Source: Krasilnikovozyma curviuscula | Lineage: Eukaryota; Basidiomycota; Tremellomycetes; Cystofilobasidiales; Mrakiaceae | Assembly: GCA_014825775.1 (NCBI GenBank) | Contig: MVAQ01000172.1 | Location: forward strand, 1-46,648 | Length of the DNA: 46,648 bases | Reading direction: 5' to 3' | Shown here: positions 10,595-22,500 of the stretch, one piece after another | How the letters are laid out: every line of letters starts with the position of its first letter | How positions within the stretch are numbered: the first letter of the stretch is position 1 | Position numbers and translations under genes: made by a program | The notes under the pieces: model-generated | What the model was told of the DNA's origin: nothing | What the model saw: the letters and a program-made list of their open reading frames with translations, nothing else | Database searches by the model: none

Positions 10595-12061
10595 TCAAGC
10601 CATCTCCATAGCTTCAGGTGTTCCATCAGCGACCTGGATCTCCAGCCCACCCAAGAATCCCGAAATCTCCCTCGCCCAAACCTCGTCCCTGATCTTGACA
10701 CCGCCTGCCCGCCATTTCCCGCCGTCTTCCCTTAGCGCGGCAGTCACAGGATCATGATATTCATCTTGTAGCACAAACAGGTGCGAGAAGTCGGAGTACG
10801 GGTCCGGCGGTGGGGACGCTCGTCGTGTGGGTGCTTGCGGCTGGTTCAGCGTGAGTCCTTTGCGGACGAGTTTGGTTGGGAGGAGAGACGCTGGAAGGAG
10901 GAGAGCAGACGTAGATTGCTCAAGTAGCTTGGCATTTTTTGACATGATTTTCGAGGCTGGAGCGGAGGAGAATTCCTGTGAGGCGAGAGCGAAAAAAGTC
11001 AGTGTGGATCTTTGACAACGATGAAGCTTTGAGCATATCAACGGCACTGACGAGTTCTCGAATAAGTCTTCCTTCAGACTCTTTCTTGACTCTCTCCTCC
11101 TCTTCCAACGCCCTCTTCGCCTGAGCTTTCCTCCATTCCCGCTCTTCCTTCTCCTGCTCCTCCGCCGCCCGACGCGCTACCGAATCGTTCTCTTCTATGA
11201 TGTTGTTACTCTCTATTAGATCTTCATTCATCTTTCTATACGCTAGAATTCTCTTTTCGGTCGTTGCAACATCGATCTTGTTGATTAGATTGAAAGCTGG
11301 AACCCCATTTGAGAGGAGATAGTTAGTTTAGGAAAGACGCTCTCACAGGGAATGACTAGAATATGTTAGATACGCACTAATGTCTTCCACTTCTTCTAGG
11401 TAGTTGTTCCAACTGACTTCATCGACAAAGTCTTCCCTCCTCTTGTTGAAGTATTTCCCAATCCGCCGCCTTATAGCGACTTCTTCCTCTACTTTGAGAT
11501 CCTCAAATGTCTGTGGTTGGAATCCAGCTTTGCGTAGAACAGTTTGACATATCGGGCATGGTGCTGGACCGAGCGTGTACAGCCTGTCAATGCAAGCTTC
11601 GCACCTGGGAGCGACAATGGAAATCAGCTTTAGCTCCAATGATCCAATGCTGGCCATATCCCGGACGACATGAAGCTGGCTTACATTTTGTGATAGCAAG
11701 TAGATACTAGTAGTCTCAGCTTAGGGTTTAAGTACCGGTCTGACTTGCAGATTGGACATATGTCCTCCGCATCCTGTTCAAACGCGACCAGCAAGGAGAG
11801 AGCAAAGCCTTAGTCAGCAATTCAACTCCACGGACACCACAAGAGAAGAAAGGCTTTGCTAACCTTGTATTCCACGACTCTATTCTTCTCATCCTTGTAG
11901 AAAGCAGGTAGCGTTGTCGATGTCGTAGGTGGTACATTGTAACTTTTGGACGAAGAGGCAGATGGTCCTGCTGAGGACGATGGGGCTGGGGAGCTTTTAC
12001 GAGAGCTGGAGTTGGATGTTGTACCCGACTTTTTTAGCCATCCTAGACGTGCGGTCGACAT
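10595..12061 (-). CDS. tfb3: TFIIH/CAK assembly subunit Tfb3 (MAT1)
   Basis: This is the RING-finger subunit of TFIIH that tethers the CDK-activating kinase (Kin28-Ccl1) to the core complex for RNA polymerase II CTD phosphorylation and repair. After a Ser/Pro-rich start (MSTARLGWLKK), the C3HC4 RING is built from three exons: DICPICKSDRY, CYHKM joined to CEACIDRLYTLG, and PAPCPICQTVLRK. Then come the hallmark QTFEDLKVEEEVAIRRRIGK and FNKRREDFVDEVSWNNYLEE, the NKIDVATTEKRILAYRKMNE helix and a long Glu/Arg coiled coil (about 11230-11040). The C-terminal region contains VREG-like HDPVTAALREDGGKWRAGG and ends at PEAMEMA. An N-terminal extension of about 60 residues before the RING is longer than in human MAT1. 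It diverges from the Tda3-like gene; the two start codons are 295 bp apart. Confidence 0.93.
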
Positions 12062-12356
12062 GTTCAAGAATGTTGCAGAGTCGTGGCTCTGGGCAGCTCA
12101 CTCTGACCGACTACGCCTGAATTTTGGCGTCCGACCTCGACGGTCCTTATTCCAACATTCTCAGGTCTTTTCGACGCTAATCAGATAAAGAAGTCCTCGG
12201 TATTCTTGAAAAGATTCTCTGTTTCTATCAACCCAATCCGTGAGTAAGGACGAGATCTCTCATTCAGTTTTGAGTACGAATTGCATTTCAGACTGGTTTT
12301 TGTTATTACTGTTTACATCTAGTAATACAGACTCATCGATCAGTACTCTTTCCAAC
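12062..12356. promoter_or_regulatory. Divergent promoter region, tfb3 / Tda3-like gene
   Basis: This 295-bp gap separates two start codons on opposite strands, so it must hold both promoters unless one lies within a transcript. I see no clear TATA box or known motif. Confidence 0.6.
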
Positions 12357-13788
12357 ATGACTCCATCCAAAACCTCTTCCTCTGCTGAAAATATCGTCAT
12401 CATTGGTGGTGGAATCGTTGGTCTTTGTGCAGCCCACTCCCTCTTGACCTGCCCCGCACTCCCAGCTGGCTCGACGATCACCCTCGTCGAGAACTCCTCG
12501 ATAGCTGCGGGTGCATCGTCGAAAGCAGGAGGTCTCATTGCTCGAGACTGGCATGGTCAGGCCACTCTCCCGCTCACGAAGTTGTCGTGGGAACTGCACG
12601 TCAAGCTCGCTGAAATCTACAACGGCGCGCAGAGATTCGGATGGAGAGAAGCAAAGGCTGTTGGCTTCCGAGTTGGTGGTGGTACAGAGACAGAGCGAAG
12701 TGCATACAGAACCCTTCCCAAGGGACAGGTGGAGACGCTGGATGAAGACGACTGGTTGTTTGGTGGTGAGCGCGAGGACTTGACGGGGAATGGTGGAATC
12801 GCACAGATGTGAGTGGTGTCCTCCAATGGACAGGAATTTGAGCTTTTTTTTATCTGACCTCCTTTGCTTTTCTAAAGTGACCCAGCGCTCTTCTGCAAAG
12901 TCATTCACGAAGAATGCAGGAAGCTTGGTTTAGTAACTCTACTCGGCTCACCCAAATCACTCTCACCATCAACATCAACGACCACCAAAAGATCTCTTAC
13001 CATCATCATGGATGACTCATCCTCCGTAACTGTCCCAGTCACCTCACTCGTCATCACGGCTGGCCCATGGTCTGCTGCCGTCGCAGAAACACTCAAACTC
13101 AAACCCATAAACTACCTAATCAACCTCCCCGGCCACTCCCTCCTCATCCGACCCAGTAACCCCATCCCAGCAGAGATCTGCTTCGCCGGTATCGGAGGCG
13201 CAGAAGTTGGCGTTGAGGCAGCGACCAGCGGTACCGCGCGACTTCTGACGCCAGAGGAGATTTCTCAAGGCTTCACTCAGAGCCCCGAGCTATTCCCAAG
13301 ACCTGACGGACTCGTATATGTCGCTGGTGAAAACTCGATCCCGACAACACCAAACAGTACTCCAGCATCTGGCCTCCCTAATAGGCTCCCTCAAAAGGCG
13401 TCAATGGTGAAGGAGCTGTTCGACGAGAAACTCTCAAAGAGACTCCAGAACTCTGCAAAAGCCGTCAGCAGGTTCTTAGATGTCGATAAAGGTGCCGCTG
13501 TTGAAGTCTCTCAATTCTGCTACCGACCCGTCACTCTGGACTTAAACCCAGTGCTCGGAGAGATCGAGAAGGGTGTTTACATCGGTACAGGTCAGTTAGC
13601 ACTGTTCACATTCAGCTGCTTTTTTTTTTTTTTTTTTCACTGACGACGACTGTTTTCTAATTAAAAAAGGGAACGGTCCTTGGGGGATCTGTCAGTCGAC
13701 GGGAATGGGCCAGATTTTGTCAGATATGGTATTGGGTCAACCTCTGTCGACCGACATTTCTCAATTGAGTCCACAGAGGTTCGATTGA
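12357..13788 (+). CDS. FAD-dependent oxidoreductase, DAO family (Tda3-like)
   Basis: This is a glycine-oxidase/D-amino-acid-oxidase-fold flavoenzyme. Exons 12357-12808, 12878-13590 and 13670-13788 keep frame for 427 residues. The N-terminal Rossmann motif is VIIGGGIVGLCAAHSLL, followed by the ENSSIAAGASSKAGGLIARDW segment typical of fungal Tda3-type proteins. Later blocks are VITAGPWSAAV (second FAD-contact region), LPGHSLLIRP, SPELFPRPDGLVYVAGE, CYRPVTLD and the C-terminal GNGPWGICQSTGMGQ flavin-contact loop. Yeast Tda3 is linked to trafficking between late endosome and Golgi, but its substrate is not established, so I give no substrate here. No signal peptide or membrane helix is seen. It converges with the GH89 gene; the two stop codons are about 150 bp apart. 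Confidence 0.85.
13620..13637. repeat. T18 homopolymer in intron 2 of the Tda3-like gene
   Basis: Eighteen T in a row, forming the extended pyrimidine tract of the second intron. The length may be uncertain through sequencing error. Confidence 0.85.
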
Positions 13789-13935
13789 GTCTACACGGTA
13801 CTCAATTATTGGATTTGTTGTTGCATTTCATGCTATCATCGAATTCATGAACAATTCCAGGAGCAAGCAGAAGTTCTCCCTTCTAAGAGTACAGACAGGA
13901 TTCTAATGTGATTACTAAGCAAACTCGAATCTGAC

Positions 13936-16900
13936 TTAAGCGTAGACAGAAGCGATGGTGGAGTTCCACTTGGATCTGAGGGCTTTGATGACGGTGATTG
14001 GGGTGCCGACAGTGGAAAACGTCTCATTGGCAGATGAACCCCAAGTCTTGTACTGCCAGGTGTTCTCAAATGCGAGGAGCTACAGTGACAAAGTCCAGGA
14101 GTCAAACAAAAGCTTTCCTCACTAAGATGAAATAATCCTGCTCACCTCAAGTGCAAAAGCGGTCTGGTTGTAGGATTTATATGGAGTCTTCTCCAAGTAA
14201 GAGGTGAAGAGGTTCCAGCCCGGGACATAGAATTCTTTGAAGACACCAGCCCACTGCTTAGAAGCATATCGATCAAGCGGCCAACCGGCGGCGGTTGGGT
14301 TACCCCAGATTGTGATTTGGTTCCTTGCCTGGTACTCGAGGAAGGCTTGCTCGGTCGCGTTGTTGGACCAGGAGCGGGCGCCATCGATCCAGTTGGAGAG
14401 GAGGAATTGATCTTGGGTTGCAAGGAGAGCGTCGAGATCTGTCAAGAGGTCAGTGAGCTTGCTACCGGCGGCAGCGATATTGGTGGTCGTGTTAGTGGTC
14501 GTAGAGTTCCACGTTGAGATGAGCTGAAGAAAATAAGGCGGCAGCGTTCAGTACCAGTGAAAACTGCGTCGCACGCTAGTCGATTCAATACTCACAGAGT
14601 TATAGAGGGGAATACCCAAGTTTATGAAGACCTGACGGGAGACATCAACAAGATCGTACGAAAAACCGTATACATCGAGGAGACCTGGAGCAGCATCGGC
14701 AGCACTGATGAGGGAGTCCAAGGCTGAAACGAGGGAAAGGGGTTGGTAGGTGAGAAGCGTAGGATGGTGACCGGTTTTTCCTGTTATTCCTGTGTCAGAT
14801 GGAACCAGCTCCAGAGGAGACTTGATCACACCTTGTACAGCGAAGTTAGTGTTATTATAGACGGTGGAGACCATGTTTTTCCAGGCAGCGTGGGCTTGGG
14901 CTGCTCCAGCTGACAAAGTGTCGTAGTTGAGGCCGTATCTTCTTTGAATGAACTCATAGGTCCAGTCTTGAGGACTGATGACGCTGGTATTCCAAGCGAA
15001 GTCCATAGTAAGCTCATAAACGATCTCGTTCTGGTTCATGCCTATGAAACGAAATGAAGGGAGCATGTTCAAAGACGGGTGCTTGTTAAAGTACTACATG
15101 ATGACTGACCTTCCATAGTGATACCAGTACCAACGAGAGTAGAACTGTTTCCCTTAGCTCTAATGACCTCAGACGTGTAGTGATCTAATGATCCATAGAG
15201 TCCTTGATTCTGGCCGTAATCGTGGAGAACGTTGAAAGTCCAGTTTTTGCCGTAGAAGGAGTTGGTCTTGTTCCACGCTGGGATAGCCTCCGATGCGAGA
15301 TCAAGCATAAGGAGCTCATCATTTTTGGCTCCAGCAAGATATGGTTCGATGGTGGAAGCGTTCCAAGAGACCTGAGATAGGCCGAAAGAAAACATCAGAC
15401 CATGTCAAACCGCTGTCAATGTGAATAGAACTAGTCTCACAGTGTCTGACACAAACAACCATCCTTGTTGAACCCAGACGGATTCCGGATCAACAGCTCT
15501 TAAGCTGGAAACTACGGAGGCGGTCAAGTTGGTGAGGTACGACGCCTGCAAGGAATAGGGTTTCAACTCGTTGAACCTGAGGGACCAAAGGACGTCAACA
15601 AATCTCTATAGTATGAGTGCAGTAGAAGTCAACGGGACACTTACAAGTCAATGGAGTAGTAGTGAGAGGTCCAGCCATCATAAAGCTCACTTTGCTTCTT
15701 GAGGAAAGCGGTCTGGATAGTTCCCCAAGTGCTCCAAGTGGCGTCCACGGCGGTATCATTGGTGTATTGAGTGGAGAAACCTTCCCAGTTGGAAGCATTG
15801 AGGAAAGTTGGACCGCCGAGGATCTTGTTTAAGCCAATAGGTGCGAAGCCGTTGAAAGCTGGAAGCACTGGCGTCATGCCAAACTCTCTCATTCTAGCGA
15901 TGGTCTTGAGCTGCAAGGCCCATTGAAAGTCTAACCATTCGGATGATACTGGTCTAGAAGTTGTTGAGTTGATCCAGGATCCGTGGATATTTCCCATTCG
16001 CTGCCATGACTGGAACGCAGGTCCAGAGAACCAGCTGTAGATCTCAGCCTCGGACAGGCCGAAGTCCCCTAGAAGAGTCATGGGACGAATAAGGACCGGA
16101 TCGATGGATGATAAACACACACAAGACAGGTAGAGAGAGTCAAGGTTTAAACTTACTGTAAACTTCCCTCCAAATATACTCTTGACCTCCGATAGCCAAT
16201 GGTAAGTTAACTCCCTTCAGGAATGCCCAGTCCAAAAGGTATTCCCAGTCATTCCAGTTGTAGAAGGCCGTGGAATAGGAGAAAGTGACAACGTTCCTGT
16301 AGATCGATGAGACAAGACACATTCGGGTTTCAGTCGATTGAGCTCAGTAGCTGTTTAAGATGAATACATACATGAAGTATCTGTGCTTTGCCCATGATTC
16401 ACCAGTTAGGTTGGCAGTAAGTGGGATCTCTGGGAGGAGAAGATCGTTGTAGGTGTCGTGGGACCTAAGAGGGCGTGAATGCGTCTGTCAGCAGCCTTAC
16501 AAGAACCTCGTGGGTATCCATAGCGCTCACCAGTAGATGTCGCCTATTAGAATTAGAAGAACCGGAAGATGTCAGTGCCAAAGCTGTAGAACCGACGGAG
16601 CGAAGGCGAAAGAAAGCAGAGGAGACTAACCGCCTGCAGCTCGGAGAGCTTCATTGAGACCTCTTCCCAGGGCAGAGACCGTTTCACCCTTGACGACGAC
16701 CTTTCCATTGGTAGTCTTGTAGACTGTATAAGCGTCGTAAGAACCGTTGGAACCAGTGAGGGTCGCATCCAGCTCAAACTGGAATGTGTGGTGATAGTTT
16801 CTTGGGAGACGACGTTCGACGAGCTCGTACAGCGGAGCGACTGGATTGACAGCGACGGTCGTGACCGATGCCGTCTGGTTGAGCACCTCACTAGTCGTTC

Positions 16901-16982
16901 GTGGGAACATCGCAGGAGTCGGTCCAGCCAAAACACAGGTGGCGACACATAAGACGCCGACGGCGAGCTGTTGGAACAACAT
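13936..16982 (-). CDS. Secreted alpha-N-acetylglucosaminidase, GH89 (NAGLU-like)
   Basis: This is a glycoside hydrolase family 89 enzyme, which removes terminal alpha-linked GlcNAc. The start gives a clear signal peptide (MLFQQLAVGVLCVATCVLAG). About ten exons follow. Matches to human NAGLU run the full length: NVVTFSYSTAFYNWNDWEYL, GVNLPLAIGGQEYIWREVY, SWFSGPAFQSWQRMGNIHG, RMREFGMTPVLPAFNGFAP, SIDLFNELKP, LLMLDLASEA, LHDYGQNQGLYGSL, VGTGITMEG joined to MNQNEIVYEL, QRRYGL, and late NQITIWGNP. The Glu in FNE and the Glu in TMEG line up with the two catalytic glutamates of NAGLU (E316 and E446 in human numbering, anchored by the conserved NE.VY that follows), so the active site looks intact. 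Many N-x-S/T sites fit a secreted or vacuolar glycoprotein. Fungi lack heparan sulfate, so the natural substrate is open. Confidence 0.93.
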
Positions 16983-17488
16983 CTTGGCTATTTCTTCCTT
17001 GAACTTGCTGGTAACAAGTAGCTCGAAGGATTGGATGAAAATTATTCTCTGCAAACGTCAGCTTTTATATACAGGATCTATTTTTCGCTCTGGCTTTGGC
17101 TTGGGGACGCCTCGCATGAAGTAGCGAACGTGTTTGATCGAGCCAACACACGGGGTGCTTTCCAATTCGCTAGAGCCTCCTTTGGCCCGGTTCCACTGCA
17201 TGTCTCAGGCGTTTGTTTATTTCCTGCTTTGGAGCTGTGGTAGAAGACCAGCATTGCGATAAAATAATGTCTTGCTTGAAGGAAAATATTAATAATAATA
17301 AAATTCCTTGCGAACACAGAGTCAGCTCAACATTCAGGACGATGGACATGAAAATCGTAAGGAATAGATCTTCAGAGTCTGAGTTATTGTAATGCCAACA
17401 ACAGAGATGGACGAAAAGAAATGTATTATTTCCAATACCGAACAAGACTAGAAGAGAACGAGGCAGGTACAGAATGAATGACCACGGA
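16983..17488. other. Upstream region of GH89 gene and 3' UTR of the membrane protein
   Basis: About 500 bases with no gene that I can support. It should hold the GH89 promoter and, near 17270-17310, an A/T-rich stretch that would suit 3' end formation of the minus-strand membrane protein gene. Confidence 0.5.
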
Positions 17489-19222
17489 CTAGGTTCTGTT
17501 CCTATATGCAGGAGGGACACTCTCAGGAACATCATCCATGTCGATTTCCTGATGAACTGCCGCCGCTGGGGCAATTGCTGCCGCCGACGGCGGTGGTGGA
17601 CCTTGCAGGTGATGATTCGAATTACCGATGGTCGACGCTGGCGAGACGACAATTGCCGGGCTGTAGTTCTGATACTGTGCTTTTCCACTACCGCCAAAGG
17701 TTTGAGAAGAGGGAGGGGTTGTGAAGCCAACCTGGGGGTTGCTTTGGTCGGGTGACGAGGGTAATTGACCATCAGATTGTCCTGAATTGGAACCGGTGGT
17801 TATGCTTGGGCTTGTATTTATCCCAAGAGAATTGATGACGGGAGAGCTTGATTGGGTGTAGGTGTATGAGTTTTGTTGGTTGTTGAACCCCGAAGCTGGC
17901 TGGGAGGCTTGATGGTCTGCGAGGAAGCACCAGTGCATTTAGTACCTCTCTATCAACAATTCACTGTGTACTTTGTACTGACAAGGTGTGACAACAGCCA
18001 TTGTTGGTTCAGCATTGCCCTTCATAAAGTCCTCATCTTCATTCAAGTCCATGGTCTCATGATTACTGAAATTTGAGACAAAGACGCAGAGTTTTAAAAA
18101 CACAATAATATTTAAAAAAAAAAATGAACAGACAGTCACGTCGAGGGTGCTGATAGTGAAAGAACGTACCCTCTCGCTCGCCTTCGTCTTATGCAGAATA
18201 ACAAACCGCCTAGGGCAGCGAGTATCAAGACGGCCGCTCCAGCCTTACCGTCCAAACAGGAATCAGTACCTTCGAAAACTGAAACATATCATGAACCTCA
18301 AACACACAGCAATCCCACCTATTGCTCCACCAGACAGACTTGTTGATTTCGAGGTACTGGTCTTATCCGCTCCAGTCGCTGTCGACGCGACACTCCCAGT
18401 CAGACTGTAGAGAAGACCAGTGATATCATATCTAATGGGAAATCATAAGTGGTCCGTCTGCTCACGGTTGGAATTTCGGTGAGAAATGAACTTACGTGCT
18501 TGTGGCCGATGTTGCAGTTCCAGTTCCAGTTTGAACACTAGTGGCTACTCCGGTACTATATGATATACATCAGAACGGTTAGAGCTTGTAACGACCAAAA
18601 AGGGTAGATAGGAATTACGCAGATGCAGCGGTGGTCGTATTTGACAGGCAACTATTCGTGGTGCCAGGTAAGATGAGCCAACTTGTACTGAAGGCGTAGC
18701 TAGCCAGCCCATCGATGAGTCCAAACTGACTGCAAATTAGAGAACTAGAAGTGAGAAACGATGTCATTGCGACGGAATACCTGCGAGTACTCAGTAATTA
18801 CATTGACGTTCCGGCAGGGATGTTGACGATCCAGTCGAGTGAAGTAGCGGAGGTATACGACTCAATAGTCTCGATCTGTAATATGCGTCGAAAGAATCAG
18901 AAACGAAGTGTTCAAACAGGTGCCTTCCTGAAATGATAATTAGGGTATTGAACTCACCACATCGACTGTAAGGGCTGTTGCCCCAGTTACATTCCCTGGG
19001 AGAACGTTCAAGTACGCATAAGTACCGCTTCCACCGCCCCAGGAGAGTCGGGCAGTCTCGCATTGAGTCATGTAGGACTGGAGAGAGTCGAAGGACTGTC
19101 AGTCAACTCACGTAGACGTGAGCGGAAGGAAATCGACCCACCGGCCCTTGAACAAACAACGACTGCCCCGTCACGACCTTCGCTGTGATCTCAGCAAGCA
19201 GAAGTAGATTCCTGATCCACAT
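17489..19222 (-). CDS. Single-pass membrane protein, Ser/Thr-rich ectodomain, PPxY tail
   Basis: The family is unnamed but has a layout common in basidiomycetes. A signal peptide (MWIRNLLLLAEITAKVVTG) precedes a short beta-rich ectodomain with CETARLSWGGGSGTYAYLN and LDWIVNIPAGTS. A Ser/Thr-rich stalk (SVQTGTGTATSATS and similar) leads to one membrane helix (AAVLILAALGGLLFC) followed at once by a basic stop (IRRRRARG). The cytosolic tail is Asn/Ser/Gln/Pro-rich and ends in DDVPESVPPAYRNRT. The PPAY is a PPxY motif of the kind bound by WW domains of Rsp5/Nedd4 ubiquitin ligases. The layout recalls Mid2/Wsc-type surface sensors, but there is no sequence proof of that role. There are about eight short exons. 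Confidence 0.72.
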
Positions 19223-19578
19223 CGTTTAGAGAGCTTGTGCTAAATGGTCTGAGAAGAGTGGTGGTTGGAGGGAAAGATGGCTTTCGGGGTGCGGTCAATT
19301 GGGATCCAAGGTTTTCAATTCATTCGAGATCTGGGCGTGTTTTGTGTTTCAAAGTTAGGGGCGATGTCGGCGATGCCCAGGTCGACTTAACGTATTCCGA
19401 GCGCTCCCTATATTGTTCAGGGATAATGATAAGAAAGTAATGTGGTGATTGCACGGAGGGAAATTCAGCTGTCGCATTTGTGTCAAGCAGGACCACATGG
19501 TCGACGCCGTTCTTTCCGAACCCTACTGAAAATCACTGAAGGCAATAGCATACCCTTGTTATGAAATAAAATCTACTC
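19223..19578. promoter_or_regulatory. Promoter region of the membrane protein / 3' flank of rav1
   Basis: This 356-bp gap lies between the membrane protein's start codon and the rav1 stop, both on the minus strand. No gene or recognisable motif is seen. Confidence 0.5.
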
Positions 19579-22500
19579 TTAAAATCCAAAAGATCCCATA
19601 TCGAAATCCATCGCGCCTTGTTGCACATTCTGCTTCGCGCTTTTCATCAGACTTCCTAATCCAGCTTTTCGAGCAAGCTCAGCAGGCTGAGGTTCTTCTT
19701 TGATTGTTTCAACCGAGTGGCTGATGGCCGTCGTCGAGGGATTAAGAACAGGAGATGCTGCCCGGGTTGGTGGTGCGGTGCTGAGATCCATGTCGATGAT
19801 CATAGACTGTCGACGGTTGTGACCTGCCAGCAGGAAGGAGGATCGTTTACGATGTGGAGAGAGCTCACGAGTATCTGAGGTTGGTGCTAATGTAGGAGGG
19901 AATAAAGAGTCGTCTGCTAAGGCGAAGATGTCGTTGGAGGTGGATGCGGTGGAGACTGTGGATTCCCGCGTAATTGAGACTGATGGGCGTTGGAATGACC
20001 AGGAGCGCACAAGATCAAGTGAAAGAGCATGACAACCTTTAAGGACAAATAATAATGAGAATTTTGTCGGCAACAGAGAGCTGATGAAAGGATGACAGTG
20101 ACCACTACTAACCCATTCTCCAGAAGACTCTGGCATTATGCAGCACAAAGTTGAATTCAGTGCGCTCTGAAATTTCTGAAGTTCCTTTTGCAGTTTGAAG
20201 AGAGAGTGACTTCAATTGAGAGAACAGCAACGCCAGACTTGGATCATCATTGTTGGCGTCGCCAATCTTTCCCACCGGGAATGTTAAGTTTGTGGCGAGT
20301 TCCTCTAAAGGCGTCTGAGCAAACAATCGAACCAAAAGATCAGATCTCTTGGCACGTTTCCTTAAACAAAAGAGCGTTGGTGTACTCACCACAAGAATTC
20401 TGACCGCAAGATCCCTCCGCTTCAACATCCAGAATGCCCACGTTCCCAGCCATCTGTGTCCACCACTGAAAGCGATTGGGATTACAGTCTTCTCCAGAAT
20501 TCTCTTTAACATCGGACCATCATCACCCTCCATCACTCGCGTAATAGCCACTGCCAATTGGAAGTCATCCAGGTTGTTGATGCAGACGTTGACGGCATCC
20601 GTGAGACTACCGCCGAGCAAGAAGAATGCAGCGGCATATTCTATCAAATAGTACATCAGGAAGTCAGTTGGTCCTAAATAAAAAATTGGTAGAAGGCTAC
20701 TTACCATATCTGTGCTTTCCTAACAGTGCGAAGGCGTTCTTAAGAGCAGCAGTTTTCCAACGAGGAAGATCAAAATCGTTGGACAAGAACTTGATCATGA
20801 CCGAGTACTCTGGATGCCAGGACGACTGTTTCCATAATCCCTCCACAAGTCTTTTCTTTCCGAGAGCAAAGTAAAACAGAGAAGCTGCCGTGGGATCTCT
20901 GTCTTCACCTTTCATAAATTCGTTCCTCGCGACGATTTCCATTTGAGATTTCTGGATACAAGGGACTGAAAATCAGCTCTGGACTTATAAGATTGAAAAA
21001 GACAAGTACTTACGATAACCTCAGCCGATTTCAACCAGAGAAAAACTCCCAAGCTTCTTGCGTCCTTCCAAATCATCTTCCCACCAGAAGCAGCAGTAGC
21101 AGCTGACAGCAGGATCTCTTGACTCTCACTATGATGAGCCCATACAACGTTTCTGAACGAAAGTCGCTCATGGTGAGAATGAGAGCGAAGGACAGGGCCG
21201 GTGATAATGGACGCTGAAACGGGAGTCGCTGTTCCGCTGCGCATTGGAGCTCGCTGTCTCCAGAGGACAAACATTTTGATCGATATAAGGTATCGAAGAC
21301 CGTTGATGTCAAGAGACCTCCGTTGATCATCAATCTCGAAGGTAGGAAGAAGGGGGAGTACGTCAGCACACACAACGGCGAAATGCAAGGAAACATGGCT
21401 AACCTCAAGGACAGTCTGGACTAAGGTAATCAAATGCTCTCGCTCGTGGTCGTTCAACTGGACGTCAATAGGTCTCTCAAGACTTGAGATTAGTCGAGAT
21501 ACGAGATGCGAAGAATATGATTGAGAGTCACTGTACAGAAAAAGGAGTTGAAATCAGTAGCGGTAGGCAGGCAACGGTGAAGTCGCTGAATCTTACTCTT
21601 CGACGTCTGGTTCGTCGTCAAAGAGAGCACCATACGTAACCGTCTTGCGATGCTAGAAAGTTCAAGCCACAGATGTCAGTTTGTAAGTTAGCAACGGGAC
21701 AAGTCTCTTTTACTTACGGGTACCGGTTTGTCTTGGCCGAGATTTTTAGAGTTGGTGAAGTAGCTCTCAGTCGGAACAGACTGCCACTTGACAGATGGTT
21801 CGCTATCATAGATAGCATCTTGAAGAGCAGCGTCTAGTTGGATTAGAATAGTCTTGACCAGCTCAATTTTCCCTGTGGAATCGACACGGATTAGAAGCGG
21901 GATAAACCGACATGGAGAAGCACAGACATACTCCAAAGCAAGCATTGAACCAAAAGTTGTGGATGGTAGTCTACCAAAGGACCGTTTTCCAACGCGACGA
22001 GCTCAAAGATGTTTTTACGGTTCTCCTTGTTGAGTTTGGTTTCTTTAGGAAGCTCGAGCAAAGGCGAGTGAACGAAGATCTGATTTCCAGCTCCGATAGC
22101 AAGAGCACCATTTGCCAACCAAATTGAGTCACTGATAGGATCCGGAGTAAGCCTGAAATGATCACAGATGGTCAATTGTCATATTTCAGTGAATTAAGCG
22201 AAAAGTACTCACTGTTGCAGATCGATCGTCATGATTGGTGCCCAGTATGATCCATTGTTTTCCATGTAGCTCATACGCTGTTCACAGAGTAAAACAACAC
22301 GACTTTTGAAACCGATTGCGAGAACAGATTGAAGATCTGCCGTAGTTGTCCAATCCAGGTCGTTTACTGGTTCTCTACAAATGAGCGAATCAACTTCATA
22401 CTCCAATCTGTATCAAAATGCTTCAGACGTGACTCACTGATAGTCAGAAACAAACTCTAGGCCCGAATAGAACTCCGAAGAGCTTGAATCCCACACGCTG

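Noticed and set aside
15100..15400. Possible loss of a catalytic Glu in GH89 (Asp in GSLD)
   Set aside because: Anchoring on the conserved NE.VY block shows that the second catalytic Glu is in TMEG, which is present. The Asp position is not the nucleophile.
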